Part shown: positions 7,814 to 16,759 of the stretch, one piece after another
Layout: every line of letters starts with the position of its first letter
How positions within the stretch are numbered: the stretch's first letter is position 1
Assembly (NCBI GenBank): GCA_017522515.1
Contig: JAFWZH010000035.1
Location: forward strand, 9,887 to 73,886
Direction of reading: 5' to 3'
Source: Clostridia bacterium
GTDB taxonomy: Bacteria; Bacillota_A; Clostridia; UBA1212; UBA1255
Length of the DNA stretch: 64,000 nt
Notes under the pieces: generated by a model
Seen by the model: the letters and a program-made list of their open reading frames with translations, nothing else
Database searches by the model: none
Told to the model about the DNA's origin: nothing
Program-made: the position numbers and the translations under genes

Positions 7814-8791
7814 TCAGCTAATTCTATAAGCAAACATAAAATCAACAACGGATTCTCTCATCGGCTGCATTTCTTCCATTCGAAGATTATAACAATAATC
7901 GTAAATATAATTAGTATCATCCTCAAATGCGTCACTGGCAAGAATCGAAACACCGCCGGCAAAGCCTTCAATACCATCAACTTCACCATAAAAAACAATG
8001 TCGCCCGCTTTTAAATCATTAATATTGGTAACTTTCTCAAAACCTTGAGCCGCACAAAAATCAGCAAGATTACCCTCGCTACCCGGTTTATTAAGCTTGA
8101 GACCCCCTTCCGAAGGCTGCCCTTCAGAATATCCGCAATTATACAAAACCCAGCCCACATAAGAATCACCATTTATCAAAAGCTCAGAATTGTCAACCGC
8201 GGGATTTTTTGTAGGAGTTCCCAATTGAAAACCATTTTCAACAATTAAATCAGATATTTTTTTAGCATGACATAAAAGCGCAGTCACTTTATTGCTGTAC
8301 CTACTGTAAATAAAATTACCCTCCATATCAAAAACCACATATCCGGTGTGCGCATTTACATCCGCCATAAGCTTCGCCTCTTCCAGCGTGTCATACTTGC
8401 CAATTTCTGTAGATTTATCACTAAAAGCTCTTCTCACACAATACTTTGCATTTACCGACGGAATGTCCGGCTCGGCTGTATTTTCCGCTGTTGGCGTAGG
8501 AACTTCGGGAGTATTATCTCCGGGTGCTGTTGCAGAAGAATCTGACGAAGGCGTTGGCGTAAGCCCTGTCTCTTTAGCTGTCTCTTTAGCTGTCTCCTCA
8601 GCTGTTTCATTGGCTGGAGTCGCAGAAGGACTTGATGAAGAACTCGGCGATGAAACAGATGCTACCGCAGATGCAGAAACATTAGCAGTAGCAGAATTTT
8701 CCTCATTTGAGCCATCACAGGCACAAAAGGCAAAAGCTAATAACAATACAACAACCGCAACAAAAATTTTTTTACTGAAAACAAGTCTCAT
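7814..8791 (-). CDS. Lipoprotein with Ser/Thr-rich linker and degenerate NlpC/P60-like domain
   Basis: A 325-residue exported protein. The N-terminus (about 8-25) is a lipoprotein signal peptide with a lax lipobox ending CAC (Cys25 the likely lipid site). It is followed by a low-complexity S/T/A/E linker to about 110, a small domain (115-165, YCVRRAFSDKS...), and a C-terminal region resembling NlpC/P60 peptidases: SYVGWVLYNCGYSEGQP and LKAGDIVFYG. The peptidase Cys expected in DCSGFVxWVL is replaced (NGDSYVGWVL), and the His expected in the GHVGIY-type strand is absent (GGVSILAS). It is therefore probably a cell-wall binding or scaffold protein, not an enzyme. It starts 2 nt after hisIE and shares the operon terminator, an unexpected place for an envelope protein. 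Confidence 0.75.
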   Translation of the reverse strand: MRLVFSKKIFVAVVVLLLAFAFCACDGSNEENSATANVSASAVASVSSPSSSSSPSATPANETAEETAKETAKETGLTPTPSSDSSATAPGDNTPEVPTPTAENTAEPDIPSVNAKYCVRRAFSDKSTEIGKYDTLEEAKLMADVNAHTGYVVFDMEGNFIYSRYSNKVTALLCHAKKISDLIVENGFQLGTPTKNPAVDNSELLINGDSYVGWVLYNCGYSEGQPSEGGLKLNKPGSEGNLADFCAAQGFEKVTNINDLKAGDIVFYGEVDGIEGFAGGVSILASDAFEDDTNYIYDYCYNLRMEEMQPMRESVVDFMFAYRIS

Positions 8792-8793
8792 AA

Positions 8794-9450
8794 TTATACC
8801 ATCTTTTCTTGTTTAACTTTCTTGTCAATTACATGACGAGAAGCCAGCTCGTTATGAATTTCATCAAGAGAAATACCCATTTCTACCATAAGAACCATTA
8901 CATGGTAAGCAAGGTCGGCAATTTCGTATACTGTTTCTTTTTTATCATTTGCCTTACCTGCAATAATAACCTCTGTGCACTCCTCTCCCACTTTTTTGAG
9001 AATTTTATCAATTCCCTTTTCAAAAAGGTATGTGGTGTAAGAGCCCTCTTTTTTATTAATTTTGCGGCCGATAAGCATATCCATCAGACTTTGCAAAGTA
9101 AATTCATGCAATTCCTCACTCTCGCAAACATCCTTGTGGAAGCAAGAATCCTCGCCCGTATGGCAAGCAGGTCCATCCTTTTTTACCACAATTTGTAAAG
9201 CATCCATATCGCAATCAGCAGTGATCCTTACAATATGCTGGCAATTTCCGGAAGTCTCACCTTTGCGCCACAGTTCTTGTCTCGATCTTGACCAAAAGCA
9301 CGTACGCTCCTCTTTTATACTGATTTCCAAACTTTCTCTGTTCATATAAGCCAACGTAAGCAGCTTATCCGTATCCGACTCAGTTACAACAGCCGGAATC
9401 AAACCTTTTTCGTCAAATTTCAAGTTATCCAAATTAAAATCACAAATCAT
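8794..9450 (-). CDS. hisIE: Bifunctional phosphoribosyl-AMP cyclohydrolase / phosphoribosyl-ATP pyrophosphatase HisIE
   Basis: Catalyses steps 2 and 3 of histidine synthesis. The 218 residues split into HisI (1-115), with [20 protein letters not shown] and the zinc-ligand segment SCFHKDVC, and HisE (about 118-215), with the MazG-like [15 protein letters not shown]. Fused HisI-HisE is common in Firmicutes. It lies 24 nt after hisF and is the last biosynthetic gene of the operon. Confidence 0.96.
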   Translation of the reverse strand: MICDFNLDNLKFDEKGLIPAVVTESDTDKLLTLAYMNRESLEISIKEERTCFWSRSRQELWRKGETSGNCQHIVRITADCDMDALQIVVKKDGPACHTGEDSCFHKDVCESEELHEFTLQSLMDMLIGRKINKKEGSYTTYLFEKGIDKILKKVGEECTEVIIAGKANDKKETVYEIADLAYHVMVLMVEMGISLDEIHNELASRHVIDKKVKQEKMV

Positions 9451-9474
9451 ATTTATTACCCCGCTTTATATAAA

Positions 9475-10236
9475 TTATATATTTCTTACATTTATTCCCT
9501 CAGATACCAAATATTCCTTTAAATCAGCAATTTTTATCTCTCCAAAATGGAAAACCGAAGCCGCCAACCCTGCATCAACCTTAGGCAATTCTTTAAACAG
9601 TACTGAAAAGTCCTCCATTTTGCCTGCTCCGCCGGAGGCGATAACAGGAACGGATACAATATTGCAAACTTTTTCCAATAATTCCAAATCAAAGCCCTCT
9701 TTTACACCATCCGTATCCATACTGTTCACAACGATTTCGCCCGCGCCTGAATCAACACCATTTTTAATCCATTCAAGAGCTTCCATACCTGTATTCTCCC
9801 TGCCGCCTTTGGCAAACACACGAAAAACACCATCAACTCTTTTAACATCAACAGACAAAACAACACATTGATCTCCATATCTTTTCGCTGCTGCCTCAAT
9901 GAGCTGCGGATTACGAATAGCACCGGAGTTAACTGAAACCTTATCTGCACCGCACTTTAACACTCTGTCAAAATCCTCTACGGAATTTATCGCGCCGCCC
10001 ACTGTCAGCGGTATAAAAATTTTACTTGCCACTTCACGAAGAATATCCGTAAAAAGACCTCTTCCCTCAGCAGAAGCTGTAATATCATAGAAAACAAGCT
10101 CATCGGCACCGCAATTACTGTAATATTCTGCCAATTCAACAGGAGAATTTACATCTCTTAATCCGGCAAAATTAACACCCTTTACAACGCGTCCGTTTTT
10201 TACATCAAGACATGGAATAATTCTCTTTGTTATCAT
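9475..10236 (-). CDS. hisF: Imidazole glycerol phosphate synthase cyclase subunit HisF
   Basis: A 253-residue (beta/alpha)8 barrel that closes the imidazole ring using ammonia from HisH, releasing IGP and AICAR. Catalytic Asp residues are visible at 11 (IPCLDVKNG) and near 130 (VLSVDVKR). The second phosphate-binding segment reads VIASGGAGKMEDF. It overlaps hisA by 4 nt (ATGA). Confidence 0.97.
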   Translation of the reverse strand: MITKRIIPCLDVKNGRVVKGVNFAGLRDVNSPVELAEYYSNCGADELVFYDITASAEGRGLFTDILREVASKIFIPLTVGGAINSVEDFDRVLKCGADKVSVNSGAIRNPQLIEAAAKRYGDQCVVLSVDVKRVDGVFRVFAKGGRENTGMEALEWIKNGVDSGAGEIVVNSMDTDGVKEGFDLELLEKVCNIVSVPVIASGGAGKMEDFSVLFKELPKVDAGLAASVFHFGEIKIADLKEYLVSEGINVRNI

Positions 10237-10958
10237 AAATTGCCACCTCTTGCTAATTTCAGGGCGTCCTTCAAATCAATTGCGCCTGTATAGATTGCCT
10301 TTCCCAAAATCGCACCATAAACACCAAAACCGGAAAGAACTTCCACATCTTCCAAAGTAGATACACCACCTGATGCAATTATGTTCATTTTAAATTCCTC
10401 TTGAAGCTCCGCATACAAAGCTCTGTTTGTACCTTGCATCGCACCGTCTCGGCTAATATCAGTACATATAATTGTTTGTACTCCCAAATTTTCCATTTTT
10501 TTACAAAAATCCCTGAAATCCACATCCGAAACCTCTGTCCAACCGCTTACCGCAACTTTACCTCCGTTTATATCAATGCCTACAGCAATTTTCTCTCCAT
10601 GTTTCAATACAGCCTTTTCTAAAAAGGCAGGATCCTTTAACGCCGCTGTTCCTAAAATAACACGACTTACTCCTATGCCGAGATACTTTTCTACAACTTC
10701 CATAGAACGAATACCGCCCCCCAGCTCCGCTGTGAGACCTGTTGCTTTAACTATTTTCTCAACTGATGAAATATTAACTGTTTCACCCGTTTTTGCTCCT
10801 TCTAAATCCACAAGGTGTATGTGCTTCGCACCGCAATCCGCAAAATATTTCGCAACTTTTTCAGGTTCCTTCGAATACTCTGTCATCTGCGCATAGTCTC
10901 CTTTAAAAAGACGCACCGCACAACCGTGATGTAAATCTATTGCAGGTAAAATTATCAT
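10233..10958 (-). CDS. hisA: ProFAR isomerase HisA
   Basis: A 241-residue barrel catalysing the Amadori rearrangement of ProFAR to PRFAR. The catalytic pair is visible as Asp8 (LPAIDLHHG) and the Asp in ICTDISRDGAMQG. The C-terminal phosphate loop is IIASGGVSTLEDV. It is 17 nt downstream of hisH and overlaps hisF. Confidence 0.97.
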   Translation of the reverse strand: MIILPAIDLHHGCAVRLFKGDYAQMTEYSKEPEKVAKYFADCGAKHIHLVDLEGAKTGETVNISSVEKIVKATGLTAELGGGIRSMEVVEKYLGIGVSRVILGTAALKDPAFLEKAVLKHGEKIAVGIDINGGKVAVSGWTEVSDVDFRDFCKKMENLGVQTIICTDISRDGAMQGTNRALYAELQEEFKMNIIASGGVSTLEDVEVLSGFGVYGAILGKAIYTGAIDLKDALKLARGGNL

Positions 10959-10975
10959 TTTTTTCCTCCAAATCC

Positions 10976-11593
10976 TTAAATCTCACAGAAAGCTTTTAAG
11001 ATATTAAGCCCTGTTTTACCACTTTTTTCCGGATGGAATTGTGTGCCGTAAACATTCTCATGCTCCACAGAAGCCGTAATCATAGCACCATATTCCGAAT
11101 AGGCACTAACGTATTCCGTACAATCTGCGCCATAATAAGAGTGTACAAAATAAACGTGTTCACCCGGCTCTACGTATTTATATAATTTACTTTTAGGTTT
11201 GTCCTCAGGGAAAATCAAAGCATTCCAACCTATATGAGGTACTTTGAGCTCCGAGCCTATTATCGGTGCAATTGGTTTTACATTTCCGGGAATTAAATCC
11301 AATCCGTCATGTTCTCCGTACTCATAGCTTTTTGTTAAAAGCATCTGCATCCCGAGACAAATTCCCAAAAGTGGCTTACCTTTGGCAGCTTCTTCTCTGA
11401 CCACGTCATACATACCGGTTTCTTTAAGTGCCTTTGCTGCATCAGAAAAAGCCCCTACACCCGGTAAAATCAGCTTATCAGCCGCCGCAATTTTTTTCTT
11501 ATCCGAAGTCACTGTAACGTCCTGTCCTATAAATTTAAAAGAAGATGTAAGTGAGAAAAGATTTCCAACTCCGTAATCAATAATAACCGGCAT
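10976..11593 (-). CDS. hisH: Imidazole glycerol phosphate synthase glutaminase subunit HisH
   Basis: A class I glutamine amidotransferase of 205 residues that supplies ammonia to HisF. The nucleophile is Cys79 in GICLGMQML. The His/Glu of the triad are in YGTQFHPEKSG near the C-terminus. The ATG and the hisB stop share one base (position 11593). Confidence 0.97.
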   Translation of the reverse strand: MPVIIDYGVGNLFSLTSSFKFIGQDVTVTSDKKKIAAADKLILPGVGAFSDAAKALKETGMYDVVREEAAKGKPLLGICLGMQMLLTKSYEYGEHDGLDLIPGNVKPIAPIIGSELKVPHIGWNALIFPEDKPKSKLYKYVEPGEHVYFVHSYYGADCTEYVSAYSEYGAMITASVEHENVYGTQFHPEKSGKTGLNILKAFCEI

Positions 11594-12186
11594 TACAGAA
11601 CTCCTTTCGTGGACGGAATACTGTCCGGATTTTTTTCGTCTACAGCCAAAGCCGAGCCTAATGTTCTTGCGAGAGCTTTGAACATTCCTTCTAAAATATG
11701 ATGTCCGTTTGTGCCTGCAAGTTGCTTTATATGTAGCGTAATCGGGAAATTTCTCACAAACGCCAGCATAAATTCTTCGGCAAGCTCTGTGTCAAATGTG
11801 CCAACCTTTTCCGGAAGATTCCCCAGTTCGTAAGAAATGTAACTTCTGCCGGAAATATCCATTGCTGTCAAAATCAAAGCTTCATCCATGGGCAAAATTA
11901 TATGAGCATATCTCTTTATTCCTTTAAAATCACCGGCAGCCTGTGCGAAGGCTTTGCCGAGACATATACCAATATCCTCTACCGTGTGATGGTCATCAAC
12001 ATTTATATCTCCATCGCATTTTACAGACAAATCAAAATTGCCATGTTTGGCAAATAATGTAAGCATATGATCCATAAAGCCACAGCCTGTTTGTATATCT
12101 GCATTTCCCTTGCCGTCTATACAAAGCTTGAGCTGAATCTTTGTTTCTGCTGTATTTCTTATTATTTCCGCTGTTCGCATTTCCAT
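11593..12186 (-). CDS. hisB: Imidazoleglycerol-phosphate dehydratase HisB
   Basis: Dehydrates IGP to imidazole acetol phosphate. The metal-binding repeats are visible as GFMDHMLTLFAKHG, DDHHTVEDIGICLG and NGHHILEGMFKALAR. It is the monofunctional form, without the histidinol-phosphatase domain of enterobacterial HisB. The frame is open to 12195, but the ATG at 12186 is 8 nt from AAGGA and is preferred. Confidence 0.96.
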   Translation of the reverse strand: MEMRTAEIIRNTAETKIQLKLCIDGKGNADIQTGCGFMDHMLTLFAKHGNFDLSVKCDGDINVDDHHTVEDIGICLGKAFAQAAGDFKGIKRYAHIILPMDEALILTAMDISGRSYISYELGNLPEKVGTFDTELAEEFMLAFVRNFPITLHIKQLAGTNGHHILEGMFKALARTLGSALAVDEKNPDSIPSTKGVL

Positions 12187-12200
12187 AATTCCCATCCTTT

Positions 12201-13256
12201 TTAAATTATTCCTTTAATTACATTTAGAAGGATTTCCATTTGTTCTCTTGTTCCAACCGTTATCCTGACATAATCTTTAATTCGTGCCTTACTGAAATGA
12301 CGCACCAAAATTCCGTTGTCTTTCAGCTTTTTATAAAGCTCTTCGCCACCGATGCGGCTGTTTTTTGCGAAGATAAAATTACTCTTGGAATCAGTCATCT
12401 CAAAGCCCAATTTTTTGAGTTCACTCTTTGTAAACTCCCTCGTTTCCACAATCTTCTTGCAATTTTCTTCGTAATAAGCGCTGTCTTTCATAGCGGCAAT
12501 TCCTGCCAAATTTGTCAGTCGATTAATGCTGTACGGATTTGTGGAATATTTTATTTTTTCAAGATCTTTTACCAATTCCTCGTTAGCAATCGCAAAGCCT
12601 AACCTTGAACCTGCCATAGAGCGCGACTTTGAGTATGTCATTACCGTTATCAGGTTGCTGTATTTTTGTGTGAGCGAAACACTGCTTTCCGCACCGAAAT
12701 CCACATACGCTTCATCTATAAGCACAATATAATCTCTGTTGCTCTCACAAATTTTACTAATCTCATCAAGGGACAACGTAAGGCCTGTAGGTGCGTTTGG
12801 ATTTGCAATAAACACATTTTTATTTATTCCAATATAATCCTGCGCTGCCACTTCCAAGCTTTCTGTAAGCGGTATTTCCTTAAACGGAATACCGTGAAGC
12901 TCTGCATACACCTTATAAAATCCGTAACTTATATCAGGAAAAGCTGCCTCAGAATCTCTGCCACAAAAAGCCATAAATGCAAAATTTAGTATATCATCCG
13001 AACCATTGCCAACGAAAACGTTGCTCTCCGTCACCCCGTAGTGCGCGGCTATATTCCGTCGAAGTTCCTTGCATTCCGGGTCAGGATAAAGATTCAGCAA
13101 TGACACCTGGCTACCGTTTATTGCCTCCAGCACACCCTGCGAAGGCGGATACGGCGACTCATTTGTGTTCAATTTTATATATTTTTTATCCTGCGGCTGT
13201 TCGCCGGGCGTGTACGCCTCCAGCAAACAGTATTTTTTATTCAAAAACTTACTCAT
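12201..13256 (-). CDS. hisC: Histidinol-phosphate aminotransferase HisC
   Basis: A 351-residue fold-type I PLP aminotransferase converting imidazole acetol phosphate to L-histidinol phosphate. Visible are NTNESPYPPS, FVGNGSDDIL, IDEAYVDF and the PLP-lysine region TYSKSRSMAGSRLGFAI. It lies between hisD (7 nt) and hisB (about 14 nt). The next enzyme, histidinol phosphatase, is not encoded in this window and must be elsewhere (a PHP-type HisJ/HisK would be usual). Confidence 0.96.
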   Translation of the reverse strand: MSKFLNKKYCLLEAYTPGEQPQDKKYIKLNTNESPYPPSQGVLEAINGSQVSLLNLYPDPECKELRRNIAAHYGVTESNVFVGNGSDDILNFAFMAFCGRDSEAAFPDISYGFYKVYAELHGIPFKEIPLTESLEVAAQDYIGINKNVFIANPNAPTGLTLSLDEISKICESNRDYIVLIDEAYVDFGAESSVSLTQKYSNLITVMTYSKSRSMAGSRLGFAIANEELVKDLEKIKYSTNPYSINRLTNLAGIAAMKDSAYYEENCKKIVETREFTKSELKKLGFEMTDSKSNFIFAKNSRIGGEELYKKLKDNGILVRHFSKARIKDYVRITVGTREQMEILLNVIKGII

Positions 13257-13263
13257 CGGCTTC

Positions 13264-14550
13264 TCAACCCTTTTTTCTCATTTCACATCTATAGCTTACG
13301 GAACGTCCGTGCGCATAAAGGCCTTCTTCTTCGGCTATTGTTACGACTGACTCACACGCTCTGTCCAAAGCTTCTGCCGTGTAGTACGTATACGCGGACT
13401 TTTTAACAAAATCTTCCACTGAAAGCGGGCTGGAAAATCTTGCTGTGCCGCTTGTGGGCAATGTATGATTCGGCCCTGCATAATAATCACCTAACGCCTC
13501 CGGACAATTGCGTCCCATAAAGACCGAGCCGGCATTCCGTACCAAACTTAAATAATCAAAGGGATTGTCAATACACAATTCTAAGTGCTCCGGAGCTATC
13601 TCGTTTGAGGCTTCTATAGCACTTTCGAGGCTGGAAGTTACTATTATTTTTCCATTATTGTCTATAGATGCTCGTGCAATTTCCTTTCTTGGTAAAGTTG
13701 GAATAATTTGCTCTAAACTGTCAGAAACCTTCCGGGCAAACTCTTCACTGTCAGTTACCAGCACGGCTGTTGCCATTTTATCGTGTTCTGCTTGTGAAAG
13801 CAAGTCGAAAGCTGTCACATTCGGATCATTTTTGTCGTCTGCAATTACAAGTATTTCACTGGGACCTGCTATCATATCCGTGTCTACCAAACCTTGTACT
13901 TGTTTTTTTGCTTCTGCAACATACGCATTACCGGGGCCGACAATTTTGTCAGCTTTTGGAATTGATTGTGTGCCGTAAGCTAAAGCGGCAACTGCCTGTG
14001 CGCCTCCTGCCTTTACGATGCAAGTCGCGCCGGCTACATATGCGGCTGCCAGAATCTGCGACGGAACGTTGCCGTCCTTATCCGGTGGTGTTGTTATGAT
14101 TATATTTTCTACACCCGCGATTTTTGCCGGAATACAATTCATTAATACCGTTGAGGGGTAACGGGCTGTGCCTCCCGGCACATAAATGCCGACGGTTTTA
14201 AGAGGAATAACTCTTTGACCTGTGATTATTCCTGCCTCGTCTTGTATAACAAAACCATTTTGCTTTTGCTTTTCGTGAAATTTATATATATTGGCCGCAG
14301 CTTTTTCCAGCGCCCGGATAAACTCTTTATCGGCCGCTTTTGCGCCTTCTTCTATGGCGGCAGGGTCTGCAATTAGGCTTTCTAACTCTACTTTGTCAAA
14401 AAGTTTTGTATAATATTTTACTGCTTCGTCGCCGCGAGATTTAACATCCGCAAGAACTTTTTTTACAGAATTGGTAATTTCTGCTTGTTCCGGCGGCTCA
14501 GGTAAAATATCTTCCCTTTTAAATTTGTCCATTTTTAAAATTTTTATCAT
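13264..14550 (-). CDS. hisD: Histidinol dehydrogenase HisD
   Basis: Oxidises L-histidinol to histidine in two NAD-dependent steps. Family motifs include PGGTARYPSTVLMNCIPA, IVGPGNAYVAEAKK, GPSEILVIAD, LLSQAEHD and GPNHTLPTSG. The frame extends to 14592, but AAGAGG lies 8 nt before the ATG at 14550, giving 429 residues, the usual length. That start leaves 28 nt after hisG. Confidence 0.97.
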   Translation of the reverse strand: MIKILKMDKFKREDILPEPPEQAEITNSVKKVLADVKSRGDEAVKYYTKLFDKVELESLIADPAAIEEGAKAADKEFIRALEKAAANIYKFHEKQKQNGFVIQDEAGIITGQRVIPLKTVGIYVPGGTARYPSTVLMNCIPAKIAGVENIIITTPPDKDGNVPSQILAAAYVAGATCIVKAGGAQAVAALAYGTQSIPKADKIVGPGNAYVAEAKKQVQGLVDTDMIAGPSEILVIADDKNDPNVTAFDLLSQAEHDKMATAVLVTDSEEFARKVSDSLEQIIPTLPRKEIARASIDNNGKIIVTSSLESAIEASNEIAPEHLELCIDNPFDYLSLVRNAGSVFMGRNCPEALGDYYAGPNHTLPTSGTARFSSPLSVEDFVKKSAYTYYTAEALDRACESVVTIAEEEGLYAHGRSVSYRCEMRKKG

Positions 14551-14578
14551 TTTATTTGCCTCTTGTTTTTTGATTATT

Positions 14579-15196
14579 TTATTCAAGCTCACTAAGCTTT
14601 TGACAAAGCTTACTTATCTCATCATATTTAAATTTGTACCCTGTCTTATTTGCTATCAATCTGGCGCTTATGGGCACTATAGTTTCTATTGGCTCAAGAT
14701 TATTTTCTAAAAGCGTAGTTCCCGTCTCAACAATATCCACAATTACGTCCGATAAATTGAGTATAGGTGCAATTTCTATGGAGCCGTTAAGCTTAATAAT
14801 ATCAATTTCTCTACTAAGCTTCGAATAGTAATTTCTGGCAATATTGGGAAATTTGGTTGCTACTCTTAAGGCTCTTTCTGTGTTGTCCTCAAAGCCTTTT
14901 TTAGCGGCTACACACATTCTGCATTTTCCTATATCAAGGTCACTGAGCTCGTATATATCCGGCTGGTACTCAAGCAAAATATCCTTGCCTGCAACTCCAA
15001 TATCCGCAGCTCCTCTTTCTACATAAATTGCCACATCTGACGGTTTTGCCCAGAAATACCTAACTCCGTTTTCTTCATTCTCGAATATAAGTTTTCTGCT
15101 GTTTTCTTCAATCGAGGGGCAGCCATATCCTATAGCTTTAAGTTTATTATATACTTTTTCTCCAAGTCTGCCCTTTGGCAATGCTATATTTATCAT
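14579..15196 (-). CDS. hisG: ATP phosphoribosyltransferase, short form, HisG
   Basis: First committed step of histidine synthesis. At 205 residues this is the short (HisG-S) form, lacking the C-terminal regulatory domain and therefore needing HisZ. It starts INIALPKGRLGEKV. The PRPP-binding segment is near IVDIVETGTTLLENNL. The ATG overlaps the hisZ stop by 4 nt (ATGA), matching a stoichiometric HisG-HisZ complex. Confidence 0.97.
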   Translation of the reverse strand: MINIALPKGRLGEKVYNKLKAIGYGCPSIEENSRKLIFENEENGVRYFWAKPSDVAIYVERGAADIGVAGKDILLEYQPDIYELSDLDIGKCRMCVAAKKGFEDNTERALRVATKFPNIARNYYSKLSREIDIIKLNGSIEIAPILNLSDVIVDIVETGTTLLENNLEPIETIVPISARLIANKTGYKFKYDEISKLCQKLSELE

Positions 15197-16308
15197 AATT
15201 CTACAAGCCTCCCTCCACTGATTTCGAACCGTTTAGAACATTTCAATGGCTTCTCACAGCCTTTTCTATACACTGTAACCGTACTTCCCATTTCTGTCAA
15301 TTCTTTTACTTTTTGTGTAAGCACTGTCAAATCTGTATCTTCTGAATAATAAATTACAACATCTGCATCCTGTGCTTTCGGTGTTGCGATATATTGCCAT
15401 AAAATACCTAAATATACAGCAAAACCGATGGCGCCGGATTTCATTCCGAATCGCTCTGTAATCTTATCATATCTACCACCCGAGAGTACATTTACGGGGA
15501 CACCTTCTACAAAACCTCTAAACACTACGCCGTTATAATAATTCATGTCATTCATTACAGAAAAGTCAATTTTTACATATTCGCTGCATCCGTTTATCTT
15601 TAATATGCTGTAAATTTCTTCTAAATCTTTAATTGCATTCTCGGTTTTCTCATTGACACTTATTTCTTTTAACTGCGGAAGCATTTCCTCAAATCCGCCC
15701 CACAATGCGGCTGCCTTGCAGATTCTTTCTGTATTTTCTAAAGAAATACCTGCCCTGTCACAGGCTTTTGTTATATCGTGAGAATTTTTCTCTTTGATAT
15801 ACGTCATTATCTCGCTTCGAGTGACGAAATCTGCCCCGGAAGCCTCCAGTATTCCGTCGACAAAGCCCATGTGAGAAATATCAATCACATAACGTTTACT
15901 GAGTGCCGCCAAGCTTTTTGATGCCAACATGAGCACTTCCGCAGTTTCATATGTGCCAACGTCGCCGATGCATTCCAAACCCATCTGCAAAATTTCGCGT
16001 ACTTCTTTTGCATTTTTGAGCGCCCTGTACACGTTCTCATGGTAGAAAAGCTTCTCTGTATATTGCGTGCTTTTAACCTTCTTGATAATAGACAATGTAA
16101 CGTCCGGCTTGAGTGCCATGAGTTTTCCATTAAAGTCACTAAATGTAATTATATCATCACTCACTAAGAAATTCTTGTTTTCTACATAGAGGTCATATTC
16201 TTCAAATTTGCTCATTTTATAGGGTAAGTATCCGTAAGTCCTATATAAATTTTTAAGAACAATAACAGCCTCATCTTCGTTTTTAACATTCAAAATAGGA
16301 TAATCCAC
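15193..16308 (-). CDS. hisZ: ATP phosphoribosyltransferase regulatory subunit HisZ
   Basis: A paralogue of histidyl-tRNA synthetase's catalytic core that activates short HisG and mediates histidine feedback. Motif 2-like segments (DDIITFSDFNGKLMALKPDVTLSI region) and a C-terminal SGGRYDKITERFG are visible. No anticodon-binding domain is present. The start is GTG at 16308 (VDYPILNV), preceded by GGAGGT at 6 nt. The frame is open to 16365, but that extension crosses the promoter. It is the first gene of the his operon. Confidence 0.93.
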   Translation of the reverse strand: MDYPILNVKNEDEAVIVLKNLYRTYGYLPYKMSKFEEYDLYVENKNFLVSDDIITFSDFNGKLMALKPDVTLSIIKKVKSTQYTEKLFYHENVYRALKNAKEVREILQMGLECIGDVGTYETAEVLMLASKSLAALSKRYVIDISHMGFVDGILEASGADFVTRSEIMTYIKEKNSHDITKACDRAGISLENTERICKAAALWGGFEEMLPQLKEISVNEKTENAIKDLEEIYSILKINGCSEYVKIDFSVMNDMNYYNGVVFRGFVEGVPVNVLSGGRYDKITERFGMKSGAIGFAVYLGILWQYIATPKAQDADVVIYYSEDTDLTVLTQKVKELTEMGSTVTVYRKGCEKPLKCSKRFEISGGRLVEL

Positions 16309-16336
16309 AAGTGCACCTCCAAATGTGTTTCGCCAT

Positions 16337-16365
16337 ATTATACAACACTTTAGCACATTAGTCAA
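16337..16365 (-). promoter_or_regulatory. Sigma-A promoter of the his operon, with palindrome at -35
   Basis: TTGACT (16360-16365) and TATAAT (16337-16342) are 17 nt apart, placing the start about 25 nt before the hisZ GTG. The -35 lies inside the small palindrome TTAGTTGACTAA, a possible operator. The leader is too short for a T-box or attenuator. Confidence 0.8.
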
Positions 16366-16418
16366 CTAAATCGATAAAGTGTTCTGCAAAATTCTGCCTA
16401 ACTTCTATTTGACTATAA

Positions 16419-16673
16419 ATTCGTGCAATAGCGCCATTATTTTGTATGAAATTTTTTTAAAAAAACACTACTGCCTTCCTATTATACTATTATGATAATT
16501 TATATTCAATCTCCGTTTTTGATCCCTATACTTTTATTCCCACCTACTGTAGTTCGTGCAAAAACTCTTTAAAATTGTACGAATTTGTAGATATAATTTT
16601 TCTATATAAAAGGCTCCCTGTTTTATTTGTCTAAGCTTCGAATATTTTTATTTTGTTTTTGTACGAATGTTAG
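16419..16673. repeat. Family A palindromic repeats upstream of the PD-(D/E)XK gene
   Basis: Clear copies lie at 16544-16590 (left arm TTCGTGCAAAAA, right arm TTGTACGAATTTGTAG) and 16631-16673 (43 bp, right arm TTTTTGTACGAATGTTAG). A decayed copy with TTCGTGCAA and TTTTGTATGAA lies near 16419-16450. The rest of the interval between the his promoter and the next gene is AT-rich, and I find nothing else in it. Confidence 0.75.
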
Positions 16674-16759
16674 GCGGAGGGGCAAAAAATTTTCCCGTTA
16701 GCAAGAATTCGACATTTTTCGTCATATGGTTTTTGTAGAATATTGACGGAGGGATTTCT

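Noticed and set aside
16309..16365. Longer HisZ starting at 16365
   Set aside because: That segment overlaps the his promoter and hydrophobic/basic residues there are unlike HisZ; GGAGGT fits the GTG at 16308.
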